From positions 4,723,001 to 4,787,000 of the forward strand of contig NZ_CP089985.1 of NCBI RefSeq assembly GCF_021390155.1: 64,000 nucleotides of DNA. Reading direction: 5' to 3'. Shown here piece after piece: positions 1 to 9,795 of this stretch; within the stretch, counting starts at the first letter, position 1; each line of letters begins with the position of its first letter. Origin of the DNA: Pseudomonas sp. HN11. GTDB lineage: Bacteria > Pseudomonadota > Gammaproteobacteria > Pseudomonadales > Pseudomonadaceae. The position numbers and the translations under genes were made by a program. Under the pieces are notes generated by a model. It searched no databases and was not told the DNA's origin. It worked only from the letters and a program-made list of their open reading frames with translations.

Positions 1-718
1 CGATATCCGCCAGACGCACGCCTCGACTCGACGCATCCCCCGCCGCCCATGATTTGCGCGAACCGGCATTCGGCGCATGCCGGTAGGTGCGCAATGCCTG
101 CCCATCGACAAACGCATGGGACAAGGCCGCCAGCAACTGCTCACGGTTGGCGCCCATCAGCTTGGCGGTGACCGCCGTGGAGGCGACTTTCACCAGCAAC
201 ACATGGTCAAGGCCGACGCGATTGAAGGAGTTTTCCAAGGCCATCACACCCTGGATTTCGTGGGCCATGATCATCGCCTCCAGCACCGCGCGCATGGTCA
301 GCGGCGCGTCACCATTGGCCACGCGTTTTTGCGACAGGTGATCCGCCACGGCGAGGATGCCGCCGAGGTTGTCCGAGGGGTGCCCCCATTCGGCAGCGAG
401 CCAGGTGTCGTTGTAATCGAGCCAGCGCACGATGCAACCGATGTCCCAGGCCGCCTTCACCGGGTCGAGCCGGAAGGAAGTGCCCGGCACCCGAGCGCCA
501 AACGGCACCACCGTACCCTCGACGATCGGCCCCAGGTGCTTGGTGCACTCGGGGAAGCGCAGGGCCAACAGACCACAGCCCAAGGTGTCCATCAGGCAGT
601 TGCGGGCGGTGTCCAGTGCGTCCTGGGAATGGATCCGGTAAGTGAGGACATAGTCGGCGATGTCCTGCAGGACCTGGTCGTAGTCGGGGCGGTTGTTCTG
701 GTCGACGTTGGTGCTCAT
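1..718 (-). CDS. prpD: 2-methylcitrate dehydratase PrpD (3' part beyond window)
   Basis: Cytoplasmic MmgE/PrpD-family enzyme of the methylcitrate cycle, which dehydrates 2-methylcitrate made from propionyl-CoA. The reading frame opens at an ATG (716-718) with [17 protein letters not shown] and runs unbroken off the left edge, so about 239 of the usual roughly 490 residues are visible. The stretch [19 protein letters not shown] is characteristic of PrpD. It is the last gene of the prp operon, 86 bp after prpF. Having both PrpD and AcnD/PrpF in one operon is known in several Pseudomonas; AcnD/PrpF is the alternative dehydration route, so PrpD may be auxiliary. Confidence 0.93.
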   Translation of the reverse strand, partial: MSTNVDQNNRPDYDQVLQDIADYVLTYRIHSQDALDTARNCLMDTLGCGLLALRFPECTKHLGPIVEGTVVPFGARVPGTSFRLDPVKAAWDIGCIVRWLDYNDTWLAAEWGHPSDNLGGILAVADHLSQKRVANGDAPLTMRAVLEAMIMAHEIQGVMALENSFNRVGLDHVLLVKVASTAVTAKLMGANREQLLAALSHAFVDGQALRTYRHAPNAGSRKSWAAGDASSRGVRLADI

Positions 719-804
719 GGCAGTACTCCAAAAGGTTAGGGGTTGTTCCATCCTCAGGTCAGGGTTGAAGTGTCATGGCGGGTCTGATTGCCCGTTTTTG
801 GGGG

Positions 805-1995
805 TTAAAACGCGTCACCGGGGACGCGTACGAAGCCTTCCATCAGCACCCTGGCGCTGCGGCTCATGATGGCTTTCTTCACCACCCACTCGCCGTTCAT
901 CTGTGTGGCCTCTGCGCCGACGCGCAACGTGCCGGACGGATGCCCGAACCGCACCGCGTTGCGCTCCACACCACCGGCCGCCAGGTTGACCAAGGTTCCG
1001 GAAATCGCCGCAGCCGTACCAATCGCCACCGCCGCCGTGCCCATCATCGCGTGGTGCAATCTGCCCATCGACAGCGCACGCACCAGCAGGTCCACATCAT
1101 CCGCCTTGATCGCCTTGCCACTGGACGCCACGTAGTCCGCAGGCTTGGCCACGAACGCGACTTTCGGCGTGTGCTGGCGCTGGGCGGCTTCGTCCAGGTG
1201 CTTGATCAGGCCCATGCGCAACGCGCCGTAGGCCCGTACGGTTTCAAACATCGCCAGGGCCTTGGGGTCGCTGTTGATTGCGCCTTGCAGCTCGGTGCCG
1301 GTGTAGCCGAGGTCTTCGGCGTTGATGAAGATGGTCGGGATACCGGCGTTGATCAGCGTGGCCTTGAAGGTGCCGACGCCAGGCACTTCCAGGTCGTCGA
1401 TCAGGTTGCCGGTGGGGAACATCGAACCACCGCCGCCCTCTTCTTCCGCCGCCGGGTCCATGAACTCCAACTGCACTTCGGCGGCCGGGAAGGTCACACC
1501 GTCCAGTTCGAAATCACCGGTTTCCTGTACAGCGCCGTCGGTGATCGGCACATGGGCGATGATGGTCTTGCCGATATTGGCCTGCCACACCCGCACCACG
1601 GCCACGCCGTTCTGGGGGACGCGGGCCGGGTCGACCAGGCCAGCGCTGATGGCGAAGGAACCGACCGCCGCCGACAGGTTGCCGCAGTTGCCACTCCAAT
1701 CCACGAACGGCTTGTCGATGGAGACCTGACCGAACAGGTAGTCCACGTCGTGCTCGGCGCGGGTACTTTTGCACAGGATTACCGTCTTGCTGGTGCTCGA
1801 GGTGGCGCCGCCCATGCCGTCGATCTGCTTGTCGTAGGGATCGGGACTGCCGATCACCCGCAACAGCAAGGCATCGCGCGCGGCACCCGGCACCTGCGCC
1901 GACTCGGGCAGGTCCTCGAGGCTGAAAAACACGCCCTTGCTGGTGCCGCCGCGCATGTAGGTGGCGGGTATCTTGATTTGCGCTACGTGTGTCAT
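805..1995 (-). CDS. prpF: 2-methylaconitate cis-trans isomerase PrpF
   Basis: 396-residue protein of the PrpF family (diaminopimelate-epimerase fold) that isomerises 2-methylaconitate and is required when AcnD is the dehydratase. Visible landmarks are the N-terminal MRGGTSKGVFF, the segment GGATSSTSK with Lys70, and SGNCGN with Cys104; both residues lie where the active-site lysine and cysteine of characterised PrpF proteins are expected. It follows acnD by 9 bp and is clearly cotranscribed with it. Start ATG at 1993-1995. Confidence 0.95.
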   Translation of the reverse strand: MTHVAQIKIPATYMRGGTSKGVFFSLEDLPESAQVPGAARDALLLRVIGSPDPYDKQIDGMGGATSSTSKTVILCKSTRAEHDVDYLFGQVSIDKPFVDWSGNCGNLSAAVGSFAISAGLVDPARVPQNGVAVVRVWQANIGKTIIAHVPITDGAVQETGDFELDGVTFPAAEVQLEFMDPAAEEEGGGGSMFPTGNLIDDLEVPGVGTFKATLINAGIPTIFINAEDLGYTGTELQGAINSDPKALAMFETVRAYGALRMGLIKHLDEAAQRQHTPKVAFVAKPADYVASSGKAIKADDVDLLVRALSMGRLHHAMMGTAAVAIGTAAAISGTLVNLAAGGVERNAVRFGHPSGTLRVGAEATQMNGEWVVKKAIMSRSARVLMEGFVRVPGDAF

Positions 1996-2004
1996 GGTGT
2001 CCTC

Positions 2005-4599
2005 TCAGGCCGTCGCCGCCGATTCCAGGAAGTCCTGGGCAAAACGTTGCAACACGCCGCCCGCCTCGTAGATCGACACTTCTTCGGCGGTGTCCAGGCG
2101 ACAGGTCACCGGTACTTCGACACGTTCGCCATTCTTGCGGTTGATCACCAGCGTCAATTGCGCGCGCGGGGTTCGGGCACCCACCACGTCGTAAGTCTCG
2201 CTGCCGTCGATTTTCAGTGTGTTGCGGTCGGTGCCAGGCAGAAACTCCAGCGGCAATACGCCCATACCCACCAGGTTGGTGCGGTGGATACGCTCGAAAC
2301 CTTCGGCGGCAATCGCTTCCACGCCTGCCAACCGCACACCCTTGGCTGCCCAATCGCGGGACGAACCCTGGCCGTAGTCGGCGCCAGCAATGATGATCAA
2401 CGGCTGCTTGCGCTCCATGTAGGTCTCGATGGCTTCCCACATTCGCGTAACCTGGCCTTCCGGCTCGATCCGCGCCAGGGAACCCTGCTTGACCGTGCCG
2501 TTTTCAACCACCATCTCGTTGAACAGTTTCGGGTTGGCGAAGGTCGCGCGTTGCGCAGTCAAGTGGTCGCCACGATGCGTCGCATAGGAATTGAAGTCGA
2601 CTTCCGGCAGGCCCATTTTCGCCAGGTATTCGCCGGCGGCGCTGTCGAGCATGATCGCGTTGGACGGCGACAGGTGGTCGGTGGTGATGTTGTCCGGCAG
2701 CACCGCCAGCGGGCGCATGCCCTTGAGCGGACGGGCACCGGCCAGCGCGCCTTCCCAGTACGGCGGGCGGCGGATGTAGGTGCTTTGCGGGCGCCAGTCA
2801 TACAGCGGCGCGACTTTCGGGCCGGTGTCTTCGTGGATGGCAAACATCGGGATATACACCGCGCGGAACTGCTCCGGCTTGACCGAGGCCTTGACCACCG
2901 CGTCGATCTCTTCGTCGCTCGGCCAGATGTCCTGCAGGCGGATTTCCTTGCCGTTGGCGTCGAGGCCGAGCACGTCTTTTTCGATGTCGAAACGGATGGT
3001 GCCAGCAATCGCATAAGCCACTACCAACGGCGGCGACGCCAGGAAGGCCTGCTTGGCATACGGGTGAATCCGCCCATCGAAGTTGCGGTTGCCCGAGAGC
3101 ACGGCGGTGGCGTACAGGTCACGGTCGATGATTTCCTGCTGGATCACTGGATCGAGCGCGCCGGACATGCCATTGCAGGTGGTACAGGCAAACGCCACCA
3201 CGCCGAAGCCGAGTTTTTCCAGCTCATGGCCCAGGCCCGCTTCTTCCAGGTACATGGCCACGGTTTTCGAGCCGGGCGCCAGGGACGATTTGACCCACGG
3301 CTTGCGCGTCAGCCCTAGCTTGTTGGCATTGCGCGCCAGCAGGCCGGCGGCAATCACATTGCGTGGGTTGCTGGTGTTGGTGCAACTGGTGATGGCTGCG
3401 ATGATCACCGCGCCGTCGGGCATTTGCCCTGGCACTTCGTCCCACTGGCCAGAGATGCCTTTGGACGCCAGGTCGCTGGTGGCAACGCGGGCATGCGGGT
3501 TGCTGGGACCGGCCATGTTGCGCACGACGCTGGACAGGTCGAAGGTGAGGCCACGCTCGTATCGCGCCCCCTTGAGGTCATCGGCCCACAGGCCCGTGTG
3601 GCGAGCATATTGCTCGACCAGTGTGACTTGTTCGTCTTCACGGCCGGTGAGTTTGAGGTAGGCGATGGTCTGCTGGTCGATATAGAACATCGCCGCCGTA
3701 GCGCCGTATTCCGGGGCCATGTTGGAGATGGTTGCGCGGTCGCCCAGGGTCAACGCCGAAGCACCCTCGCCGAAGAACTCCAGCCAGGCGCCGACGACTT
3801 TTTGCTTACGCAGGAACTCGGTCAGCGCCAGCACCATGTCGGTGGCAGTGATACCCGGCAGCAGCTTGCCGGTCAGCTCCACGCCGACACTTTCCGGCAG
3901 GCGCATCCACGAGGCGCGGCCGAGCATTACGCTTTCCGCTTCCAGGCCGCCGACGCCGATGGCGATGACGCCCAAGGCATCCACGTGTGGGGTGTGGCTG
4001 TCGGTGCCGACACAGGTGTCCGGGAACGCCACACCGTCACGCACCTGGATCACCGGCGACATTTTCTCCAGGTTGATCTGGTGCATGATGCCGTTGCCGG
4101 GCGGGATCACATCAACGTTCTTGAAGGCTTTCTTGGTCCACTCGATAAAGTGGAAACGGTCTTCGTTGCGGCGGTCTTCGATGGCGCGGTTTTTTTCGAA
4201 CGCGTCCGGGTCGAAACCACCGGCTTCGACGGCCAGGGAGTGGTCGACGATCAGCTGGGTCGGCACCACAGGGTTGACCTGGGCCGGGTCGCCGCCTTGC
4301 TGGGCGATGGCATCGCGCAGGCCGGCGAGGTCGACGAGCGCCGTCTGGCCGAGAATGTCATGGCACACCACGCGCGCCGGGAACCACGGGAAGTCGAGGT
4401 CACGCTTGCGTTCGATCAGTTGGCTCAGGGACGCATTGAGGGTGGCCGGGTCGCAACGACGCACCAGGTTTTCGGCGAGGACGCGGGAGGTATAAGGCAA
4501 GGTGGCGTAGGCGCCGGGGCTGATTGCTTCGACAGCCGCCCGAGCGTCGAAGTAATCCAGGCGACTGCCGGGAAGCGGTTTGCGGAATTCAGTGTTCAT
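2005..4599 (-). CDS. acnD: Fe/S-dependent 2-methylisocitrate dehydratase AcnD
   Basis: 864-residue aconitase-family enzyme that, together with PrpF, converts 2-methylcitrate to 2-methylisocitrate. The aconitase signature cysteines that hold the [4Fe-4S] cluster are visible as SCTNTSNP near residue 405 and ACTTCNG near residue 472. The C-terminal swivel domain carries GADYGQGSSRDWAAKG. The open frame extends upstream to 4902, but that part overlaps prpC; the family-like N-terminus MNTEFRKPLPGSRLDYFD fixes the start at 4599, 77 bp after the prpC stop. The neighbouring prpF supports AcnD rather than a TCA-cycle aconitase. Confidence 0.95.
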   Translation of the reverse strand: MNTEFRKPLPGSRLDYFDARAAVEAISPGAYATLPYTSRVLAENLVRRCDPATLNASLSQLIERKRDLDFPWFPARVVCHDILGQTALVDLAGLRDAIAQQGGDPAQVNPVVPTQLIVDHSLAVEAGGFDPDAFEKNRAIEDRRNEDRFHFIEWTKKAFKNVDVIPPGNGIMHQINLEKMSPVIQVRDGVAFPDTCVGTDSHTPHVDALGVIAIGVGGLEAESVMLGRASWMRLPESVGVELTGKLLPGITATDMVLALTEFLRKQKVVGAWLEFFGEGASALTLGDRATISNMAPEYGATAAMFYIDQQTIAYLKLTGREDEQVTLVEQYARHTGLWADDLKGARYERGLTFDLSSVVRNMAGPSNPHARVATSDLASKGISGQWDEVPGQMPDGAVIIAAITSCTNTSNPRNVIAAGLLARNANKLGLTRKPWVKSSLAPGSKTVAMYLEEAGLGHELEKLGFGVVAFACTTCNGMSGALDPVIQQEIIDRDLYATAVLSGNRNFDGRIHPYAKQAFLASPPLVVAYAIAGTIRFDIEKDVLGLDANGKEIRLQDIWPSDEEIDAVVKASVKPEQFRAVYIPMFAIHEDTGPKVAPLYDWRPQSTYIRRPPYWEGALAGARPLKGMRPLAVLPDNITTDHLSPSNAIMLDSAAGEYLAKMGLPEVDFNSYATHRGDHLTAQRATFANPKLFNEMVVENGTVKQGSLARIEPEGQVTRMWEAIETYMERKQPLIIIAGADYGQGSSRDWAAKGVRLAGVEAIAAEGFERIHRTNLVGMGVLPLEFLPGTDRNTLKIDGSETYDVVGARTPRAQLTLVINRKNGERVEVPVTCRLDTAEEVSIYEAGGVLQRFAQDFLESAATA

Positions 4600-4676
4600 C
4601 GTCAGGACTCGGTCACGGTGATTGCAAAAGGAGTCAACGGATCCTGGTTTCACCCCGGGATCAGCGGTTTCTCCAC

Positions 4677-5804
4677 TCAGCGACGTTCGATTGGCACGAA
4701 CTTGCGCTGCTCTACGCCGGTGTATTCGGCGCTTGGACGAATGATGCGGTTGTTGGCGCGCTGCTCGAACACATGCGCGGCCCAGCCCGTCAGGCGCGAG
4801 CACACGAAGATCGGGGTGAACAGCTTGGTCGGGATGCCCATGAAGTGGTACGCCGAGGCATGGTAGAAGTCGGCGTTGGGGAACAGCTTCTTCTGTTCCC
4901 ACATGGTTTTGTCGATGGCTTCGGAAACCGGAAACAGCACCTTGTCACCCACTTCGTCAGCGAGCTTTTTCGACCAGCCCTTGATCACTTCATTGCGTGG
5001 GTCGCTGTCTTTGTAGATCGCGTGGCCAAAGCCCATGATCTTGTCCTTGCGCGCCAGCATGCCGAGGGTGCCTTCGACCGCTTCTTCAGCCGAACCGAAA
5101 CGCTCGATCATTTCCATCGCCGCCTCGTTGGCACCACCATGCAACGGGCCACGCAGAGAGCCGATGGCGGCGGTGATGCAGGAATACAGGTCGGACAGGG
5201 TCGACGCACACACACGGGCGGTGAAGGTCGAGGCGTTGAATTCGTGCTCGGCGTAAAGGATCAACGACACGTTCATCACCTTGACGTGCAGCTCGCTCGG
5301 CTTCTTGCCGTGCAACAAGTGCAGGAAGTGACCACCAATGGAAGGCTCGTCGGTCACGCAATCGATGCGCTTGCCGTCGTGGCTGAAGCGGTACCAGTAG
5401 CACATGATCGCCGGGAAGGCGGCGAGCAGGCGGTCGGTGACGTCATGCTGCGCGCTGAAATCTTTCTCGGGCTCGATATTGCCCAGGAACGAGCAACCGG
5501 TGCGCATCACGTCCATCGGGTGGGCGTCGGCGGGGATGCGTTCCAGCACTTCCTTCAACGCTTGCGGCAGGTCGCGCAGCTTGCTCAGCCTGTCGCTGTA
5601 GGCGGACAGTTCGGCCTTGGTCGGCAGTTCGCCGTACAGCAGCAGATAGGCCACTTCTTCAAACTGCGCATCGGCGGCCAGTTCGCGCACGTCGTAGCCG
5701 CGATAGGTCAGGCCGGCGCCGGCCTGGCCGACGGTGGACAGTGCGGTCTGCCCGGCCACCTGGCCACGTAGGCCGGCGCCACTCAGTACTTTTGCTTCAG
5801 CCAT
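4677..5804 (-). CDS. prpC: 2-methylcitrate synthase PrpC
   Basis: 375-residue citrate-synthase-family enzyme condensing propionyl-CoA with oxaloacetate. It has the short type-II length of PrpC rather than the roughly 430 residues of GltA. Recognisable segments are TYRGYDVRELA near the N-terminus, the HGGANEAAMEM segment and GFGHAIYKDSDPR, which carry the active-site histidine and arginine environment of the family. Third gene of the operon, 40 bp after prpB. Confidence 0.96.
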   Translation of the reverse strand: MAEAKVLSGAGLRGQVAGQTALSTVGQAGAGLTYRGYDVRELAADAQFEEVAYLLLYGELPTKAELSAYSDRLSKLRDLPQALKEVLERIPADAHPMDVMRTGCSFLGNIEPEKDFSAQHDVTDRLLAAFPAIMCYWYRFSHDGKRIDCVTDEPSIGGHFLHLLHGKKPSELHVKVMNVSLILYAEHEFNASTFTARVCASTLSDLYSCITAAIGSLRGPLHGGANEAAMEMIERFGSAEEAVEGTLGMLARKDKIMGFGHAIYKDSDPRNEVIKGWSKKLADEVGDKVLFPVSEAIDKTMWEQKKLFPNADFYHASAYHFMGIPTKLFTPIFVCSRLTGWAAHVFEQRANNRIIRPSAEYTGVEQRKFVPIERR

Positions 5805-5844
5805 GTTCTTTCTCCAATCTTGAATTTATTAGGGAGGCCGTTCG

Positions 5845-6738
5845 TTACTTCTTGGCTGCGAACAGCGCGTCGAGCTTCTGCTCGAAGGTGTGGTAGTCGA
5901 TGCGATCGTAAAGCTCCATGCGGGTCTGCATGGTGTCGATCACGTTCTGTTGGGTACCGTCGCGACGGATCGCGGTGTAGACGTTTTCGGCGGCCTTGTT
6001 CATGGCGCGGAAGGCCGAGAGCGGGTACAGCACGATGGAAACATCGGCAGATTTCAACTGTTCGGTGGTGTACAGCGGGGTAGCGCCAAACTCGGTGATA
6101 TTAGCCAGGATCGGCGCCTTCACACGGGAGGCGAACAGCTTGTACATCTCAAGTTCGGTGATGGCTTCCGGGAACACCATGTCGGCGCCAGCTTCGATGC
6201 AGGCGGCGGCACGTTCCAGGGCAGACTCCAAACCTTCAACGGCCAGGGCATCGGTGCGCGCCATGATCACGAAGCTGTCATCGGTGCGCGCATCCACGGC
6301 AGCCTTGATACGGTCGACCATTTCCTGCTGGGACACGATTTCCTTGTTCGGGCGATGACCGCAGCGCTTGGCGCCCACCTGGTCTTCGATGTGGATAGCA
6401 GCGGCGCCGAACTTGATCATCGACTTTACAGTGCGCGCCACGTTGAACGCCGAGGAGCCGAACCCGGTGTCGACGTCCACCAGCAGCGGCAGGTCGCAGA
6501 CGTCGGTGATGCGGCGCACGTCGGTCAGTACGTCGTCCAGGCCGGTGATGCCCAGGTCCGGGACGCCGAGGGAGCCGGCGGCCACACCGCCTCCCGACAG
6601 GTAGATCGCCTTGAAACCGGCGCGCTTGGCCAGCAGCGCGTGGTTGGCATTGATCGCACCGACCACTTGCAAAGGGTGCTCGCTGGCGACCGCGTCACGG
6701 AAACGCTGGCCTGGAGTCGTCTTATTATTGGAACTCAT
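5845..6738 (-). CDS. prpB: methylisocitrate lyase PrpB
   Basis: ICL/PEP-mutase-superfamily lyase that splits 2-methylisocitrate to pyruvate and succinate. The family motifs are clear: DVDTGFG for Mg2+ and substrate binding, and the catalytic loop [10 protein letters not shown]. Two ATGs lie in tandem (6741 and 6738). The second is preferred because the GAGG of the upstream GAGGTG then sits six bases away. The gene overlaps the end of the regulator gene by one base (four with the first ATG), indicating translational coupling. Confidence 0.95.
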   Translation of the reverse strand: MSSNNKTTPGQRFRDAVASEHPLQVVGAINANHALLAKRAGFKAIYLSGGGVAAGSLGVPDLGITGLDDVLTDVRRITDVCDLPLLVDVDTGFGSSAFNVARTVKSMIKFGAAAIHIEDQVGAKRCGHRPNKEIVSQQEMVDRIKAAVDARTDDSFVIMARTDALAVEGLESALERAAACIEAGADMVFPEAITELEMYKLFASRVKAPILANITEFGATPLYTTEQLKSADVSIVLYPLSAFRAMNKAAENVYTAIRRDGTQQNVIDTMQTRMELYDRIDYHTFEQKLDALFAAKK

Positions 6739-7448
6739 CATTCACCTCGTGATTGGGCAGTGCCGTCCGGGAAGTGACGGGCAATGTTGCGTTTGGACGC
6801 GCCGATATGACGGCGCATCAACAGTTCGGCCAGTTCACCGTCGCGATCGGCAATCGCGTCAAGGATACGGTGGTGTTCGGCAAAGGCCTGGCGTGGACGA
6901 TTGGGGGTGGCGGAGAACTGGATGCGGTACATGCGCACCAATTGGTACAGCTCGCCGCAGAGCATCTGGGTCAGGGTGCGGTTACCGGCGCCTTGAATTA
7001 TCCGGTAATGAAAATCGAAGTCGCCCTCTTGCTGGTAATAACCGAGGCCGGCCTGGAAGGCTTCGTCGCGCTCATGCGTGTGCAGCACCTGGCGCAGTTC
7101 TTCGATTTCCGCGTCGGTCATGCGCTCGGCAGCCAAGCGACAGGCCATGCCTTCGAGGGATTCACGGATTTCATAGAGTTCAACCAACTCGGCGTGGCTC
7201 AATGAAACCACCCGAGCGCCGACATGAGGTACGCGAACCAGCAGGCGCTGGCCTTCCAGACGATGGATCGCTTCGCGCAACGGGCCGCGGCTGATGCCGT
7301 AGGTGCGTGCCAGTTCCGGCTCTGAGATCTTGCTGCCGGGGGCGATCTCGCCTTTGACGATGGCGGCCTGGATACGCCGGAAGACGTTCTCGGACATGGT
7401 CTGGGAATCGTCTTGCGCCACCACTGGGGATTCCAGCTGATCCAACAT
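6738..7448 (-). CDS. GntR-family (FCD) regulator of the prp operon
   Basis: 236-residue regulator with an N-terminal winged helix ([20 protein letters not shown]) and a C-terminal all-helical FCD ligand-binding domain. It heads the methylcitrate operon and overlaps prpB, so it is presumably the autoregulated propionate or methylcitrate sensor that replaces the sigma-54 type PrpR of enterobacteria. The open frame reaches 7490, but ATG 7448 has a good AAAGGTG ribosome site. Two copies of ATTGTCGACA lie directly upstream. Ligand is inferred from context only. Confidence 0.9.
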   Translation of the reverse strand: MLDQLESPVVAQDDSQTMSENVFRRIQAAIVKGEIAPGSKISEPELARTYGISRGPLREAIHRLEGQRLLVRVPHVGARVVSLSHAELVELYEIRESLEGMACRLAAERMTDAEIEELRQVLHTHERDEAFQAGLGYYQQEGDFDFHYRIIQGAGNRTLTQMLCGELYQLVRMYRIQFSATPNRPRQAFAEHHRILDAIADRDGELAELLMRRHIGASKRNIARHFPDGTAQSRGE

Positions 7449-7459
7449 ATTGTCGACAC
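7449..7459. promoter_or_regulatory. GntR operator half-copy at the regulator start
   Basis: ATTGTCGACAC touches the start codon of the GntR gene and overlaps its ribosome site. It matches the first ten bases of the perfect palindrome at 7522-7533, so it is likely a second, weaker operator giving autoregulation. Confidence 0.55.
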
Positions 7460-7521
7460 CTTTAAAAGCAATGTCGCAAAAACTAGCCAATCAGCCCTGG
7501 ATAGTCAAAGAATAAATCCAC

Positions 7522-7533
7522 ATTGTCGACAAT
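7522..7533. promoter_or_regulatory. palindromic operator ATTGTCGACAAT upstream of the prp operon
   Basis: Perfect 12-bp palindrome about 75 bp upstream of the GntR start codon. Short AT-flanked palindromes of this type are usual targets of FCD-type GntR proteins, and the repeat of the motif at 7449 supports a specific site. Confidence 0.65.
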
Positions 7534-7720
7534 CGTCTAATAACTGCTATTGCACTCTAGCGGGGCATGGCCGCCTGCCAGCGCTGGCGCCAAAAAAGCA
7601 TCATGTTAGAATGCACGCCACTTTTGCCTGACATCGCGAGATGAAACGGCGCACGAGGGAGCTTGCGCAGTAATGCCAGTCGCCTTGAATTGAACATCGC
7701 ACTGCACCGCCTCGGGATTT

Positions 7721-8257
7721 ATGAGACTCAAGCCCTTCCTTCCATTGATTTGCCTGTTGACCGCACCGAGCCTTGGCGTCGCCGCCGAGAAGACCGTGTA
7801 TGGCCTCAACGAATACGCCCAGCTGGCCGGTATCGACCTGGAAGTCGCCGCCAAACTGGACACCGGTGCCAAGACCGCTTCCCTCAGTGCCCGTGATATC
7901 AAGCGCTTCAAGCGCAACGGCGAATCCTGGGTGCGCTTCTACTTGGCCATCGACACCGCGCATTCCCACCCCATCGAACGCCCCCTGGCCCGCGTCAGCA
8001 AGATCAAGCGCCGTGCCGGTGACTACGACCCCGATGAGGACAAGAACTACACCGCCCGTCCGGTGATTGCCCTGGATATCTGCATGGGCACTGCTTTACG
8101 CAGCATCGAAGTGAACTTGACTGACCGCAGCGCATTCCAATATCCGCTGTTGATCGGCTCCGAAGCGCTGAAACGCTTTGATGCGCTGGTCGACCCCAGT
8201 CTTAAATACGCAGCAGGCAAACCCGCCTGCGCCGCCGACGCTCATACCGCCGAGTAA
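7721..8257 (+). CDS. retropepsin-like aspartic endopeptidase (PF05618 type), exported
   Basis: 178 residues with a signal peptide ending near LGVAAEK and a retropepsin-like domain (formerly called ATP-dependent zinc protease). The aspartic motif LDTGAKTASLSA places the catalytic Asp at residue 47. The frame ends 5 bp before the next gene. It forms a three-gene operon with an inactive-transglutaminase membrane protein and a RimK-like ligase, a combination conserved in pseudomonads and linked to osmotic tolerance and to amidoligase-type peptide tailoring. Substrate is unknown. Confidence 0.85.
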   Translation: MRLKPFLPLICLLTAPSLGVAAEKTVYGLNEYAQLAGIDLEVAAKLDTGAKTASLSARDIKRFKRNGESWVRFYLAIDTAHSHPIERPLARVSKIKRRAGDYDPDEDKNYTARPVIALDICMGTALRSIEVNLTDRSAFQYPLLIGSEALKRFDALVDPSLKYAAGKPACAADAHTAE

Positions 8258-8262
8258 ACCGA

Positions 8263-9795
8263 ATGCGCTCTCTCACCCTGCACCTGAAAATCCTGATCAC
8301 CATCCTGGTGGTGCTGGGTATTTCGGTCACCGCCTATCAGATCTTCGTGTTGGGGATCCCCGTCACCGAGGACGCCACCGACGACTTGTGGAACATCGAC
8401 GCCAAGGTCGAGTTCGTCGCCAACCCGAAAGACCCGGTAAAAATCCAGATGTTCGTGCCGCCTCTGAGCCGCGACTTCGTCAGCCTCAACGAGAGTTTCA
8501 TCTCGAACAATTACGGCGTAAGCGTCAACCGCACCGATGGCAACCGCAAGGTGACCTGGTCGGCACGCCGCGCCAAGGGCAACCAGACCTTGTATTACCG
8601 CCTGGTCCTGACCAAGCGGTACAGCGGCGAAAAGATCAAGATCAAGGGTCCGACCTTCCGCGACAGCATTGCCGTGGAAGGCCCGGAAAAGATCGCCGCC
8701 GAAGCTTTGCTGGCGCCGATCCGCCAGCACTCGGCCGACGTCGAGACGTTTATCAGTGAAGCCATTAAGCGTACCAACAACCTCAATGACGACAATGTGA
8801 AGCTGCTGTTGGCGGGCGACCCTTCCATCCCGCACAAGGCCAAGATCGTCGAGTTGCTGCTGTCCATCGCCCATGTCCCGGTGGAAAAGGTCCATACCAT
8901 TCGCCTGGTGGCCGACCAGCCGCAAACCCCGGAACTGTGGCTGCGCAGCTTCAATGGCAACGACTGGTTGTACTTCAACCCGGAAACCGGTGAACAAGGC
9001 CTGCCCACCGACCGCCTGCTGTGGTGGACCGGTGATGAAAACCTGATCACCGTCGATGGCGGCAAGAAGGCCATGGTGACTTTCAGCCTCAACAACAGCG
9101 AGATGAACGCGATTCGCCTGGCCAAGCTGACTGATGAGAACACCGACGCCAACTTCCTCGAATACTCGCTGTACGGCCTGCCGCTGCAAACCCAGCAGAC
9201 CTTCATGATCATGGTGATGATCCCGATCGGCGTGCTGGTGATTTTGATCCTGCGTAACCTGATCGGCCTGCAGACCCTGGGCACCTTCACCCCGGTGCTG
9301 ATCGCCCTGGCGTTTCGCGAGACGCAGTTGGGCTTCGGCATTGTGCTGTTTACGGTTATCACGGCGCTGGGGCTGTCCCTCAGGTCGTACCTGGAACACT
9401 TGAAATTGCAGATGCTGCCGAGGCTATCGGTGGTGCTGACGTTCGTGGTGGTACTGATCGCGGCTATCAGCCTGTTCAGCCATAAGCTGGGGCTGGAGCG
9501 CGGGTTGTCGGTGGCGCTGTTCCCGATGGTAATTTTGACCATGACCATCGAACGCCTGTCGATCACCTGGGAAGAACGCGGCGCCAACCATGCGCTGAAA
9601 GTGGCGATTGGTACGCTGTTCGCCGCGTCCCTGGCGCACCTGATCATGAGCGTGCCGGAGCTGGTGTACTTCGTGTTTACCTTTCCGGCGGTCCTGCTGA
9701 TTCTGGTGGGTTTCATGCTAGCCATGGGGCGTTATCGCGGCTACCGTCTGACCGAGCTGGTGCGTTTCAAAGCCTTCCTGAAGGCTGATCAGTAA
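8263..9795 (+). CDS. inactive transglutaminase fused to a 7TM membrane domain
   Basis: 510-residue inner-membrane protein. One N-terminal membrane segment (about residues 8-30) is followed by a periplasmic transglutaminase-like domain of about 270 residues. Seven hydrophobic helices start near residue 318 (MIMVMIPIGVLVILILRNLIG). The family (Transglut_i_TM plus 7TM_transglut) lacks the Cys-His-Asp triad, and no obvious triad is visible here. The stop codon overlaps the start of the next gene (TAATG), so it is coupled to the ligase. Probable role: a scaffold or peptide-binding component. Confidence 0.85.
   Translation: MRSLTLHLKILITILVVLGISVTAYQIFVLGIPVTEDATDDLWNIDAKVEFVANPKDPVKIQMFVPPLSRDFVSLNESFISNNYGVSVNRTDGNRKVTWSARRAKGNQTLYYRLVLTKRYSGEKIKIKGPTFRDSIAVEGPEKIAAEALLAPIRQHSADVETFISEAIKRTNNLNDDNVKLLLAGDPSIPHKAKIVELLLSIAHVPVEKVHTIRLVADQPQTPELWLRSFNGNDWLYFNPETGEQGLPTDRLLWWTGDENLITVDGGKKAMVTFSLNNSEMNAIRLAKLTDENTDANFLEYSLYGLPLQTQQTFMIMVMIPIGVLVILILRNLIGLQTLGTFTPVLIALAFRETQLGFGIVLFTVITALGLSLRSYLEHLKLQMLPRLSVVLTFVVVLIAAISLFSHKLGLERGLSVALFPMVILTMTIERLSITWEERGANHALKVAIGTLFAASLAHLIMSVPELVYFVFTFPAVLLILVGFMLAMGRYRGYRLTELVRFKAFLKADQ

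Noticed and set aside
775..3318. 847-codon open frame on the plus strand opposite prpF/acnD
   Set aside because: It is antisense to well-recognised genes, is His/Arg/Gly-rich without domains, and arises from high-GC codon structure.
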